A stretch of 62,086 nt of DNA from a virus. The notes beneath the pieces were generated by a model, which searched no databases, was not told the DNA's origin, and saw only the letters and a list, made by a program, of their open reading frames with translations. Positions 51,401-58,746 of this stretch are shown one piece after another. Within the stretch, counting starts at the first letter, position 1. Each line of letters begins with the position of its first letter. A program made the translations under genes and the position numbers. The DNA lies in IMG/VR virus record IMGVR_UViG_3300008120_000239, positions 1-62,086 of that record; one strand, given 5' to 3'.

Positions 51401-52632
51401 TCGGTTGTTCCCGTGAAGGGTTCACCAATTTTCCAATTGGAAATAATACTGTCTAACTGTGTAATGTCTTTGATTTCAATGCCACGAAGTTGTGCTATAA
51501 AATCTCTTTCTGACTTGTATAAGTAGAGTGGAATCCCTGCCGTTACTGTGTCTTTTAAAGCATTGTATAACATCTTACGTACTCCACGAACTTGTACGTC
51601 TTCACCATCTAAAGTAACATCAACACGTGTTATGTATGATTTTGCCTTCGGTATGTACATATCACTATGATATATGCGGTCTTCAAACTCGTCATATCTA
51701 TTTTTCTTTATTGCATTACCTTGAAGAGCTGCGAAGTAATCAAATGGTTTTCCTTTGTAATTAGAACTTAACTTGTTACCATCTAATTGAAAACGTACAT
51801 TGAGTGGTCTCATATAATCTTCACGTGATATTCTTGAATAACCTTGAACACGTGTACGTGCAACAGACATGAAGTGTGAATACTTATCGGGATTCACTGC
51901 ATAAGGTTCTAATACGGGATCGGGTAATGGGTTGTCCGCCAATTTAAATTTATCACTTCTCATTATATTTTCAAAGGCAGGTATATTTGTAAAGTGATAT
52001 GCAATAGAAGATATACGTTCATTTATTTTACCTTCTGTTTTGCTAATATCACCCAATCCTTCCATGAATTTATTGAGAATTTCATCCTTATTTTCTTTTG
52101 TAACAACAACTCCACCTGATTCACCGTAATATTTTTGCTTAGTTTCAAAATAACGTAGTTGTATTCCCATTTTAAGACATGCATCCATTATTTCATCAAG
52201 TGGCCATTTTGTCTTTGCAACACACTTATTCGGCCAAAAATCAATAGTTTTTATGTAATCTTTTGCATTTTTAATGTATTGGTCGTCTGAAAATAGTCGG
52301 TCTTCAAACTCATCACGGTCACGTGTGTTTGTGAAGTAAGCAGTTGCACCCCCTTTATACCGTTGTGATAGTCTTACACCGTCTATTTCAACACGTGCAG
52401 ATATACAACGTGCAGACCTTTCGGGAAATCCACCACTACGTATACGAGATAGTGACATATAATATTTTTTGTAGTTAGGTTTATCTTTTGCGGGTGATTC
52501 GTTCTTTGATAACTCAAAGGCATTCTTGTCTAATATACCCCAAAGAGATACTAATGAAGTAAAGTGCCATACTTTATCACTTATACGTTCATTTATTTTC
52601 ATTTCTTTTAATAACTGTGTTAATTTAATCAT
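51397..52632 (-). CDS. Tandem-domain ADP-ribosyltransferase-like protein, predicted packaged head protein
   Basis: A 411-residue protein with two copies of one domain. Copy 1 (about 18-145): VWHFTSLVSLWGIL, YYMSLSRIRSGG, EIDGVRLSQRYKG, RDEFEDRLF, YIKNAKDYIKTID. Copy 2 (about 210-345): AYHFTNIPAFENIM, HFMSVARTRVQG, QLDGNKLSSNYKG, YDEFEDRIY, YIPKAKSYITRVD. The HFT start and later acidic motif recall ART-like (DarT-type) folds; this is a weak structural guess. The N-terminus MIKLTQLLKEMKINE fits a T4 capsid-targeting leader with I-N-E cleavage, as in T4 Alt, a packaged ADP-ribosyltransferase. It is a minus-strand island in the early arm. Confidence 0.55.
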   Translation of the reverse strand: MIKLTQLLKEMKINERISDKVWHFTSLVSLWGILDKNAFELSKNESPAKDKPNYKKYYMSLSRIRSGGFPERSARCISARVEIDGVRLSQRYKGGATAYFTNTRDRDEFEDRLFSDDQYIKNAKDYIKTIDFWPNKCVAKTKWPLDEIMDACLKMGIQLRYFETKQKYYGESGGVVVTKENKDEILNKFMEGLGDISKTEGKINERISSIAYHFTNIPAFENIMRSDKFKLADNPLPDPVLEPYAVNPDKYSHFMSVARTRVQGYSRISREDYMRPLNVRFQLDGNKLSSNYKGKPFDYFAALQGNAIKKNRYDEFEDRIYHSDMYIPKAKSYITRVDVTLDGEDVQVRGVRKMLYNALKDTVTAGIPLYLYKSERDFIAQLRGIEIKDITQLDSIISNWKIGEPFTGTTD

Positions 52633-53098
52633 TGTTTTCCACCTTAGCTACAATAACTTTAGGCTCTATGCCCAATTGAAATGCGATGTCCATACGTGTG
52701 TTGCCTGAAAAAACAGACAGTTTGCCATCGGGTAATTCTAATACAATAGGATATTCCATCGGTTTTCCCTCCTTAAACCCATCGTAGATGGCCATAAGTG
52801 TCTCCTTGTTACGAAACTCAGGGTATGAACGATAACCACGTATGAGACGGAATAGCGAGTCAAAATCGGATGTTCTTGAACGTCTTTGGATGGTTCTGTC
52901 GATTGAGTCGGTAACTGTTATAATTTTACCACCTTTAACGGCGTTAATGAAGGAATTTTCATCATCAAACAGATGTAAACCTTTCAATTCATGTTCTACC
53001 TTAAACTCACGTTTAAGAATATCATTAGTAGGCATAACCCAATTGGTAAAATTAATCTTACCTTCTGCTTCCATTAATATGTTCAATAACTTTATCAT
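52625..53098 (-). CDS. ParB/sulfiredoxin-like protein with head-targeting-like leader
   Basis: Start set at 53098 (MIKLLNILMEAEGKIN), since the longer reading enters the divergent promoter. The C-terminal part (YPIVLELPDGKLSVFSGNTR followed by MDIAFQLGIEPKVIVAKVE) matches the ParB/Srx-type nuclease-like core with its GNTR motif. The N-terminal leader contains L-M-E as a possible prohead-protease site. It overlaps the ART-like gene by 8 nt, so the two are co-expressed and perhaps co-packaged. A late-type box ends 4 nt before the ATG. Confidence 0.65.
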   Translation of the reverse strand: MIKLLNILMEAEGKINFTNWVMPTNDILKREFKVEHELKGLHLFDDENSFINAVKGGKIITVTDSIDRTIQRRSRTSDFDSLFRLIRGYRSYPEFRNKETLMAIYDGFKEGKPMEYPIVLELPDGKLSVFSGNTRMDIAFQLGIEPKVIVAKVENND

Positions 53099-53102
53099 AA
53101 AC

Positions 53103-53111
53103 ATAAATATG
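53103..53111 (-). promoter_or_regulatory. Candidate late promoter (CATATTTAT), 4 nt before ATG
   Basis: The minus strand reads ACCATATTTATGTTTATG: the box ends 4 nt before the start at 53098, the same spacing as at 36476-36484. It is back-to-back with early promoter P3, so early and late transcription diverge from one short region. Confidence 0.55.
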
Positions 53112-53131
53112 GTGGAAAATTGAAAAACTGC

Positions 53132-53162
53132 TTGCATATGTCCTAAAAAATGTTTATATTAG
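53132..53162 (+). promoter_or_regulatory. Early promoter P3 (leaderless transcript likely)
   Basis: TTG at 53132-53134 (CTGCTTGCAT), 20-nt spacer, TATATTAG at 53155-53162. The ATG of the next gene is at 53167, only 4 nt after the -7 box, about where transcription should begin. Confidence 0.85.
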
Positions 53163-53166
53163 TACC

Positions 53167-54135
53167 ATGAGTGATTTAGTGTGTATAACAGCATATTGCC
53201 CTACAATTGAACAAGAAATTTCATTGGAAAGGTGTGTAGATTCTATATTAAAGTGTGGATTACATATTGCACTAATATCACATACGCATGTACCGATTCA
53301 TATTCAAAAAAAATGCAACTATTACATATACGACCACGAAAATGACATATCAGACGATGTTAGTTTAATGGGATACAGTCACTTTAAACGTGAAGCTTTT
53401 GAAGTAATCTCTAAATATTTTAGTAAATATTTTTATGGATTTGCAATTTATAGAATGTTTGTGATGGCAAGTCAAATTGCTATAAACTTTGGATACAAAA
53501 GATTGCATCACATAGAGTACGACTGTGAATTATTAGATCCAGAAATATTGTTTGAACATGCAAGGTTGTTAGATGAATACGATTCAATTGTATACACTGA
53601 TAATGGAAAAGATGATGGGTTTTTATTTGGCTCATTAAAATCTTTCAAGGTCGAGTCTTTGCCAGAAAAATTTAAATCGTATGACAGGGAATTTATAAAA
53701 GAGGAAATGGTTAAACTCGATAAAAAATATTTAGAATTTTTAACAAAAAAACTTTTTATGAATTCGGGTAAGGTTCTTTTCAAGAACGAAATTGAGTTGT
53801 CCGAAGATAAATTTAAGAAGGGGACACGTTTCTACAATCGAAATCTACATTATACATTGTTTTATGATAACAACAAATCAACATTAAATATTTTCTATAA
53901 ATCGATAAAAGATCATCCAGAAAAAATAAATGTAATCGTTAATGAAAATACTGTTATAACAATAAATACAGAACCAAATCTTTGGTACATTAGAAATTTA
54001 GGTAAATTTGAAGAAATAAATAGTGTACGCATAGATGATTCTAAAAATATTATGTTTGAAACAGTTTTTGATAAAAATAAAAGAAATGAATATAAATTAA
54101 CTTCTTACATAGTGTATTATGAAAAAAATAATTAA
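53167..54135 (+). CDS. Glycosyltransferase-like protein (GT-A type)
   Basis: A 322-residue protein beginning LVCITAYCPTIEQEISLERC with ALISHTHVPIHIQKKCNYYI, and KRLHHIEYDCELLDPEILF (a DxD-like acidic motif) near 115-130. This resembles the middle domain of the 765-residue protein at 2.2-4.5 kb and GT-A proteins of polysaccharide loci. First gene of an operon with the BKACE enzyme and the acyltransferase (overlaps of 17 and 29 nt). The acceptor is unknown; the family call is moderate. Confidence 0.62.
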   Translation: MSDLVCITAYCPTIEQEISLERCVDSILKCGLHIALISHTHVPIHIQKKCNYYIYDHENDISDDVSLMGYSHFKREAFEVISKYFSKYFYGFAIYRMFVMASQIAINFGYKRLHHIEYDCELLDPEILFEHARLLDEYDSIVYTDNGKDDGFLFGSLKSFKVESLPEKFKSYDREFIKEEMVKLDKKYLEFLTKKLFMNSGKVLFKNEIELSEDKFKKGTRFYNRNLHYTLFYDNNKSTLNIFYKSIKDHPEKINVIVNENTVITINTEPNLWYIRNLGKFEEINSVRIDDSKNIMFETVFDKNKRNEYKLTSYIVYYEKNN

Positions 54136-54946
54136 CTTTACACCAACAGGTACTCAACCAACACGAGAAAATTCATTTGCTCCGTTGTTACCAAATGAGA
54201 TAATCGAGTCAGTACATGAAGCAAATGAAATTGGTATATCAATAGTACATATACATGCAAGAGAAGAATTAACTTTAAAGAACACGTATAAGAAAGAAGT
54301 ATATCAAACTATAATAGAAGGTATAAAAAAATATTGCCCTGAACTATTGATATGCGTTTCATTGACTGGCAGAAATTTCTCAGAATTAGGGAAAAGAACG
54401 GAAGTTCTACAACTATATCCCGATATGGGTTCACTAACGATGTCATCACTAAACTTTCCAACAGGTGCATCAGTAAACCAACCTGAAATGATTTTGTCGT
54501 TAATAAGTGAAATGGATAAATACGGTGTACAACCCGAAATAGAATGCTTTGATACAGGTATGTTAAACTATACAAACTATCTTATATCTAAAGGTATATT
54601 ACATCCACCTTATCATATCAACGTTATTTTAGGTAACATATACAATGGACAGTGTAATTTAGATACACTATCATCAATTAAGCACAATTTACCATCAAAT
54701 TCATATACTTGTTTGGGTGGAATCGGATCACAACAATTAAAAAGCAATACATATGGTTTATTAGATTTTGATGGCATAAGAATAGGCCTTGAAGATAATC
54801 TATACTATAGAAACAAAGAAAAAACAACAAACATTGAGTTATTAAAAAGAGCACATAGAATACTCAATGAATTTGAATTTTCACATTATACATCCACTGA
54901 ATTGAGACATATTGGTTATGGCAACAAGATTATTAATAGTCGGTAA
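54119..54946 (+). CDS. Beta-keto acid cleavage enzyme (BKACE, DUF849 family)
   Basis: A 275-residue TIM-barrel enzyme of the BKACE/Kce family. Visible hallmarks are INFTPTGTQPTRENSFAPLL, the zinc-binding VHIHARE (HxH), FNxPTGASVNQPEM-like middle, IECFDTGML, and DGIRIGLEDNLYY with the conserved Arg/Glu of the active site. Family members condense a beta-keto acid with acetyl-CoA and split it into acetoacetate and a new acyl-CoA. Such an enzyme is unexpected in a phage. Its overlap with an acyltransferase gene suggests it supplies an acyl-CoA donor for sugar acylation (inference). Confidence 0.85.
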   Translation: MKKIINFTPTGTQPTRENSFAPLLPNEIIESVHEANEIGISIVHIHAREELTLKNTYKKEVYQTIIEGIKKYCPELLICVSLTGRNFSELGKRTEVLQLYPDMGSLTMSSLNFPTGASVNQPEMILSLISEMDKYGVQPEIECFDTGMLNYTNYLISKGILHPPYHINVILGNIYNGQCNLDTLSSIKHNLPSNSYTCLGGIGSQQLKSNTYGLLDFDGIRIGLEDNLYYRNKEKTTNIELLKRAHRILNEFEFSHYTSTELRHIGYGNKIINSR

Positions 54947-55556
54947 AGGCGATAATGTCATAACAATGATATTAGACAACCTGTACTCACAGAGTAAATT
55001 ATTAGATATACAGGTATACAATAATTTAAATTTACCAACTTTAAATAAATTCAACCATGATTGGTATAATATAACAGTATCAAATGATATTGATTTAAAT
55101 GAATACTCTCAATTAACTTTGGGTGTGTATCAGCCATCATACAAGGTTAAAATATTAAAGTCGTTAAATTTGGATGTAAACAAGTTCATTAATATTATAC
55201 ACAGTAGTTTAGATATTTCAAAAATGAGCACATTGGGTAGGGGTGTTCTAATAAACTCGAATGTGACAATTGCAGCTCACACATTAATCGGTGACTTTGT
55301 TAGTATAAATAGGCAAGTATCAATCGGACACCATACTACAATAGGTGATTACTGTTCAATAAACCCAGGAACAAACATTGCAGGTAATGTAACCATTGGC
55401 GAAAATTCTTTGATAGGTATGGGTGCAAATATAATAGATGGAATACAAATCGGTAGTAATACCATAATAGGTGCAGGGTCTTTAGTCGTTAAAGATATAC
55501 CAAGTAATGTTGTTGCATATGGGAATCCATGTAAAGTAATTAGAGATAACAAATAA
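54918..55556 (+). CDS. NeuD/PglD-type sugar O/N-acyltransferase
   Basis: A 212-residue protein (ATG at 54918; MATRLLIVGKGDN). The N-terminal about 80 residues form a Rossmann-like sugar-binding domain as in PglD/NeuD; from about 95 on come hexapeptide repeats of a left-handed beta helix (NVTIAAHTLIGDFVSIN, HHTTIGDYCSINPG, NVTIGENSLIGMGANII, IQIGSNTIIGAGSLV, VAYGNPCKVI). The His of GHHT is the likely catalytic base. These enzymes acylate amino sugars or sialic acids with acyl-CoA. Last gene of the P3 operon. Confidence 0.88.
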   Translation: MATRLLIVGKGDNVITMILDNLYSQSKLLDIQVYNNLNLPTLNKFNHDWYNITVSNDIDLNEYSQLTLGVYQPSYKVKILKSLNLDVNKFINIIHSSLDISKMSTLGRGVLINSNVTIAAHTLIGDFVSINRQVSIGHHTTIGDYCSINPGTNIAGNVTIGENSLIGMGANIIDGIQIGSNTIIGAGSLVVKDIPSNVVAYGNPCKVIRDNK

Positions 55557-55561
55557 ATTGC

Positions 55562-55592
55562 TTGCATATATGGTATAAATTTATTATATTAG
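55562..55592 (+). promoter_or_regulatory. Early promoter P4
   Basis: TTG at 55562-55564 (TTGCTTGCAT), 20-nt spacer, TATATTAG at 55585-55592. It begins within 6 nt of the acyltransferase stop. Confidence 0.85.
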
Positions 55593-55596
55593 TACT

Positions 55597-55613
55597 ATAA
55601 TTAAAGGAATTAT
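55597..55613 (+). promoter_or_regulatory. Hairpin with ribosome site in the loop
   Basis: ATAATT (55597-55602) pairs with AATTAT (55608-55613) around the loop AAAGG; the ATG follows at 55617. One of seven leaders of this design. Confidence 0.5.
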
Positions 55614-55616
55614 GAC

Positions 55617-55871
55617 ATGAGTTTTCAACAAGAAGTATATGAAAGGGTTTACAATTACCCAACACGACATGAAATGGGATTCATCCGTCAAGAATATATG
55701 AAACTGTTAGAAGAATATCCTAATATCAATATGGAAAGATTTTGGGATTTACTCAATGGCATTACTTCTATGAACGTTAATGGGGAAACCGTTATTTTTC
55801 ACCGTGATATTTTTATTGCAATTGTTCATGGTGTAGAAGATAGACTTCCGAATAGTTGGGATTGGGATTGA
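55617..55871 (+). CDS. Hypothetical early protein
   Basis: An 84-residue acidic protein (QEVYERVYNYPTRHEMGFIR, NMERFWDLLNGITSMNVNGE, VHGVEDRLPNSWDWD). Transcribed from P4. The compact alpha-helical pattern is not recognised. Confidence 0.65.
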   Translation: MSFQQEVYERVYNYPTRHEMGFIRQEYMKLLEEYPNINMERFWDLLNGITSMNVNGETVIFHRDIFIAIVHGVEDRLPNSWDWD

Positions 55872-55874
55872 ATT

Positions 55875-56180
55875 ATGGAAAAAACAATAAAAGACGAGTG
55901 TGTTATAAAGACAGAACCAAGAATGGTAAGAGAGGATTTCCAACCCCGTTTGCCTTCATGGATGCCAAAACCTACGGCAATGGACAACTTGATTTTACTG
56001 ATAAAGTTACCCAAAGGCAGTTCATACGAAGATGCCAATTATAGTTCTCACTCACTCTATGATGATATTATACATTATGTTACCATTGGTAATAATGATT
56101 ATACGGAAGTAGAAGTGCTAAGCAAACCACCAAATGAAATGAGCATCCTATGGGGCTTATTCAAGTGGACATATAGATAA
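55875..56180 (+). CDS. Hypothetical early protein
   Basis: A 101-residue protein starting MEKTIKDECVIKTEPRM, 3 nt after the preceding gene. The middle and end (LILLIKLPKGSSYEDANYSS, IHYVTIGNNDYTEVEVLSKP) are beta-rich. Function unknown. Confidence 0.6.
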   Translation: MEKTIKDECVIKTEPRMVREDFQPRLPSWMPKPTAMDNLILLIKLPKGSSYEDANYSSHSLYDDIIHYVTIGNNDYTEVEVLSKPPNEMSILWGLFKWTYR

Positions 56181-56206
56181 TTTATAGTTACCGTTGGAAT
56201 TAAGTT

Positions 56207-56347
56207 ATGAAAAAAATAATAGAAGAAATTGATTTTTTGTGGAAAGGCGATAAATATATGTTAATCACTATGTGGATGTGTATATTATTAGCACTCGGTG
56301 TTTTAACAGAGCTTGGGTTTAACATTTACTTCACATTTTTTAATTAA
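56207..56347 (+). CDS. 46-residue membrane protein
   Basis: ATG at 56207, TAA at 56345-56347. Charged start (MKKIIEEIDFLWKGDKY) and one membrane helix (WMCILLALGVLTELGFNIYF). Leader contains TTACCGTTGGAATT, a motif repeated before other small genes. Function unknown. Confidence 0.5.
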   Translation: MKKIIEEIDFLWKGDKYMLITMWMCILLALGVLTELGFNIYFTFFN

Positions 56348-56351
56348 AGTT

Positions 56352-56549
56352 ATGAAAAGTGATGACACTGCAATTATAGTTCATACACCAAAGGGTGTTG
56401 GTAACTTTCACCATGGCTTTTGCCATGATGAATCAGCAAATTTGAAAGAAAGATACACAGATGAACAATTACAGAAAATGTGGGAAGAGGCATACCCAAA
56501 ATCATCAAAAATAAGTGGTAAAGTTATTATTACAGGAATCCCTAAATAG
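56352..56549 (+). CDS. Small hypothetical protein
   Basis: Start taken at 56352 (MKSDDTAIIVHTPKGVGNFH), 4 nt after the preceding stop, because the longer reading runs through that gene. 65 residues with conserved-looking GVGNFHHGFCHDESANLKER. Function unknown. Confidence 0.6.
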   Translation: MKSDDTAIIVHTPKGVGNFHHGFCHDESANLKERYTDEQLQKMWEEAYPKSSKISGKVIITGIPK

Positions 56550-56650
56550 TTACCGTAAGGATAGGTGGTTTGTCCACTTTTTTAACTAAAAAACAAGACA
56601 ATAACGTGAATCAAGAAATTGAAAAACAACAAGATACGGAGAAACACCTA

Positions 56651-56667
56651 GTGGGCAAATTGCCCAC
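56651..56667. repeat. Perfect hairpin in a 152-nt gap
   Basis: GTGGGCAA/TTGCCCAC inverted repeat with a 1-nt centre. No U-tract follows, so it is not a standard terminator; it may be an operator or part of a leader for the next membrane gene. A weaker GTGG/CCAC hairpin with TTTTTT lies at about 56566-56583. The gap also has a 24-codon GTG-start ORF that I do not call. Confidence 0.45.
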
Positions 56668-56701
56668 TTGTTACACATAATACTATGGGATACGAAAGAA
56701 T

Positions 56702-56881
56702 ATGATTGTTATTTATATGTTTATTTTTGCCCTTATACTTTGGGCCCCTACATTTCTTGTAGGTGTGTTGTTTGATTATCAAAATCTTTTTATTGAAGGG
56801 TTTTTTAGTGGAATCGGTTTTTTTATGGGATATGATGTGTATTACTACAAAAAAGGAAAGAATCGAAATGGAACCGACTAA
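56702..56881 (+). CDS. 59-residue membrane protein
   Basis: ATG at 56702, TAA at 56879-56881. Two hydrophobic segments (IVIYMFIFALILWAPTFLVG and NLFIEGFFSGIGFFMGYD) and a basic tail (YYYKKGKNRNG). Its end overlaps the next gene by 14 nt. Function unknown. Confidence 0.55.
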   Translation: MIVIYMFIFALILWAPTFLVGVLFDYQNLFIEGFFSGIGFFMGYDVYYYKKGKNRNGTD

Positions 56882-57146
56882 ATTAGACAATAATGAATTT
56901 GAGCCCCTTATGAGGTGGCGTAAGTTTGACCCAAGGAACATACCGATTGGTGATACATTTTGGCGTATAGATGATTTGAAATCAAGTGTTAGTTATCATC
57001 ACGGTTATTATTGGTATAAGGAAGGAATATACAGTTACTTAATACTTTCATCGTATGATGATGAAGTAGAACACCTTTCACCGAGTATGCTTGTAGAAAG
57101 AAATGCTCATTGGATTTCCCCATATGATATAGGATTACCTGAATGA
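56868..57146 (+). CDS. Hypothetical protein, first of a paralogous pair
   Basis: Start set at 56868 (MEPTKLDNNEFEPLMRWRKF); the longer frame overlaps the membrane gene. 92 residues. The pattern W-x-KFDPR-x(2)-P near 20-30 and the ending NAHWISPYD recur in the next gene, indicating tandem duplication. Proline and tryptophan rich; function unknown. Confidence 0.6.
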   Translation: MEPTKLDNNEFEPLMRWRKFDPRNIPIGDTFWRIDDLKSSVSYHHGYYWYKEGIYSYLILSSYDDEVEHLSPSMLVERNAHWISPYDIGLPE

Positions 57147-57361
57147 AATGGACTAAATTTGACCCAAAGAAACCACCAAGTGGTCTTGTGTTGTGGAGAT
57201 TCGATTGGATGGAGGATTACGGTCACGAAGTCATCTACGTCCTTGGTTATGTCGATAAAAATAAGAAATTCCACATGGACCGTTCACCGATACCACTAAA
57301 CACTAAAAAACTATTAAAATTAAATGCACATTGGTTTAACCAAACAGAGTTATTATTTTAA
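57143..57361 (+). CDS. Hypothetical protein, second of the paralogous pair
   Basis: A 72-residue paralogue of the preceding protein: MKWTKFDPKKPPSGLVLWRF and LNAHWFNQTELLF align with the same blocks upstream. Overlaps it by 4 nt (ATGA) and touches the HNH gene downstream. Function unknown. Confidence 0.6.
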   Translation: MKWTKFDPKKPPSGLVLWRFDWMEDYGHEVIYVLGYVDKNKKFHMDRSPIPLNTKKLLKLNAHWFNQTELLF

Positions 57362-57973
57362 ATGAATTATAAGCGAATATACAATAATCTTATGAAGTCT
57401 CGTCTTAAACTAAAGAAGGTGAGAATCGAAGAAAAACGTTCAGGTAGTTACTTTGAATGTCATCACATAGTACCGAAGTCTATGGGTGGTGAGGGAAGAC
57501 TCAAATCATACAAAGACTTAGAACATAAAAATATTGTAGTGCTAACTGCCCGTGAACATTATATTGCACATGCCCTATTGTGGAAGATACACAGAACACG
57601 TGAAATGGCGATGGCCTTTCGTGCCATGTGCAACATTGCAAAGGGCGGTAAGAAAAGAAACTATGAACAGAAGTATGTTGTGTCTTCACGGTTATACGAT
57701 GACCTCAGAAGTGATTTAAAACGTGTGGGGGTTTCAGACGAAGTTAAGGAACGTCTTAGACAACATAATCTCGGTAAAAAACTTTCACCCGAACATGTAG
57801 AGAAGATTAGACGTGCAAGATTGGGACGAAAGATGTCAGAAGAGGCAAAAGAAAAATTACGTGTTTATAGGACGGGAAGGAAGATGCCACCCGAAGCAAT
57901 CGAAAAAACCCGTCAGGCAAACATTTTAAGAAATAAATTATTACGTGAACAGAGGTTAAACAATGAGCAATAA
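57362..57973 (+). CDS. HNH homing-type endonuclease with NUMOD3 repeats
   Basis: A 203-residue protein. The HNH core is near residues 30-75: FECHHIVPKSMGG, then HKNIVVLTAREHYIAHALLW. From about 120 on it has NUMOD3-type DNA-binding repeats (SDEVKERLRQHNLGKKLS, EHVEKIRRARLGRKMS, EEAKEKLRVYRTGRKMP). A free-standing selfish endonuclease. It overlaps the next gene by 11 nt. Confidence 0.85.
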   Translation: MNYKRIYNNLMKSRLKLKKVRIEEKRSGSYFECHHIVPKSMGGEGRLKSYKDLEHKNIVVLTAREHYIAHALLWKIHRTREMAMAFRAMCNIAKGGKKRNYEQKYVVSSRLYDDLRSDLKRVGVSDEVKERLRQHNLGKKLSPEHVEKIRRARLGRKMSEEAKEKLRVYRTGRKMPPEAIEKTRQANILRNKLLREQRLNNEQ

Positions 57974-58736
57974 CAATAATAATAATCGGTCATTTCCGTT
58001 AACACAGAGTGAAAGAAGTAAATTATTATGGGAAAACCGTAGAAAAAATGGTTGGGTGTCATCACGTACAGGAACGAAACATACCGAAGAAACTAAGAAA
58101 AAAATGAAAGAGGCATGGGAACGTAGACGTGAACGTAATTGGTCATATAGACATACACCTGAACAATTAGAAAGACTAAAAAATAATATAAAAAATTCAC
58201 CCCTTGCACAAGAAGCTCTTAAAAGACTTCACGAAAGCAATCGTGGAAAAAAAAGAACTCCTGAACAAAGGATACAACTATCAAAAACACTTAAAACATT
58301 TTATGCTGAGAACCCTGATAAAATAAGAAGGGGATATAAAACGGGACGTAAGATTCCTGAAGGATGTACCTTTAAAGGTAGGCGTCATACTGAAGAGGCA
58401 CTACAAAAACTGAGAGAGGCGAGTACAGGTAGAAAGATGTCAGATGCGGTAAAGGCAAAGATGAGAGAAACAAGACGTAAAAAAATGGAACTGAAGATTA
58501 TTGAAATGAGAGAATTGGGGTTTGAACGCACTTCATATGGTTGGAGAAAAATAAAAGTACCTAAAATCAAACCACCTGTAATTAAGAAAAAACGTGCGGT
58601 AAAGGAAGTGGTTAATCAGAAACCATCAACTAAGAGAGAAATTGTACTTAACGAGGTAAAATGGATGGATGTCAATAGAATATTTGATAAGATTTCAAAG
58701 TTAAGTGGAAATACAAATGGTGTTCAAGGTGGGTAA
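57963..58736 (+). CDS. NUMOD3-repeat DNA-binding protein lacking a nuclease domain
   Basis: A 257-residue basic protein made largely of NUMOD3-like repeats (TEETKKKMKEAWERR, AQEALKRLHESNRGKKR, TEEALQKLREASTGRKMS, DAVKAKMRETRRKKM) without a visible HNH or GIY-YIG catalytic core. It may be a decayed homing endonuclease, or an accessory DNA-binding partner of the HNH protein with which it overlaps. C-terminal tail is basic with KIKPPVIKKKRAVKEV. Confidence 0.7.
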   Translation: MSNNNNNNRSFPLTQSERSKLLWENRRKNGWVSSRTGTKHTEETKKKMKEAWERRRERNWSYRHTPEQLERLKNNIKNSPLAQEALKRLHESNRGKKRTPEQRIQLSKTLKTFYAENPDKIRRGYKTGRKIPEGCTFKGRRHTEEALQKLREASTGRKMSDAVKAKMRETRRKKMELKIIEMRELGFERTSYGWRKIKVPKIKPPVIKKKRAVKEVVNQKPSTKREIVLNEVKWMDVNRIFDKISKLSGNTNGVQGG

Positions 58737-58746
58737 AAAAGAAATA

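Noticed and set aside
56607-56681. 24-codon GTG-start ORF
   Set aside because: Too short, no clear ribosome site, and it contains a perfect hairpin; not enough support to call a gene.
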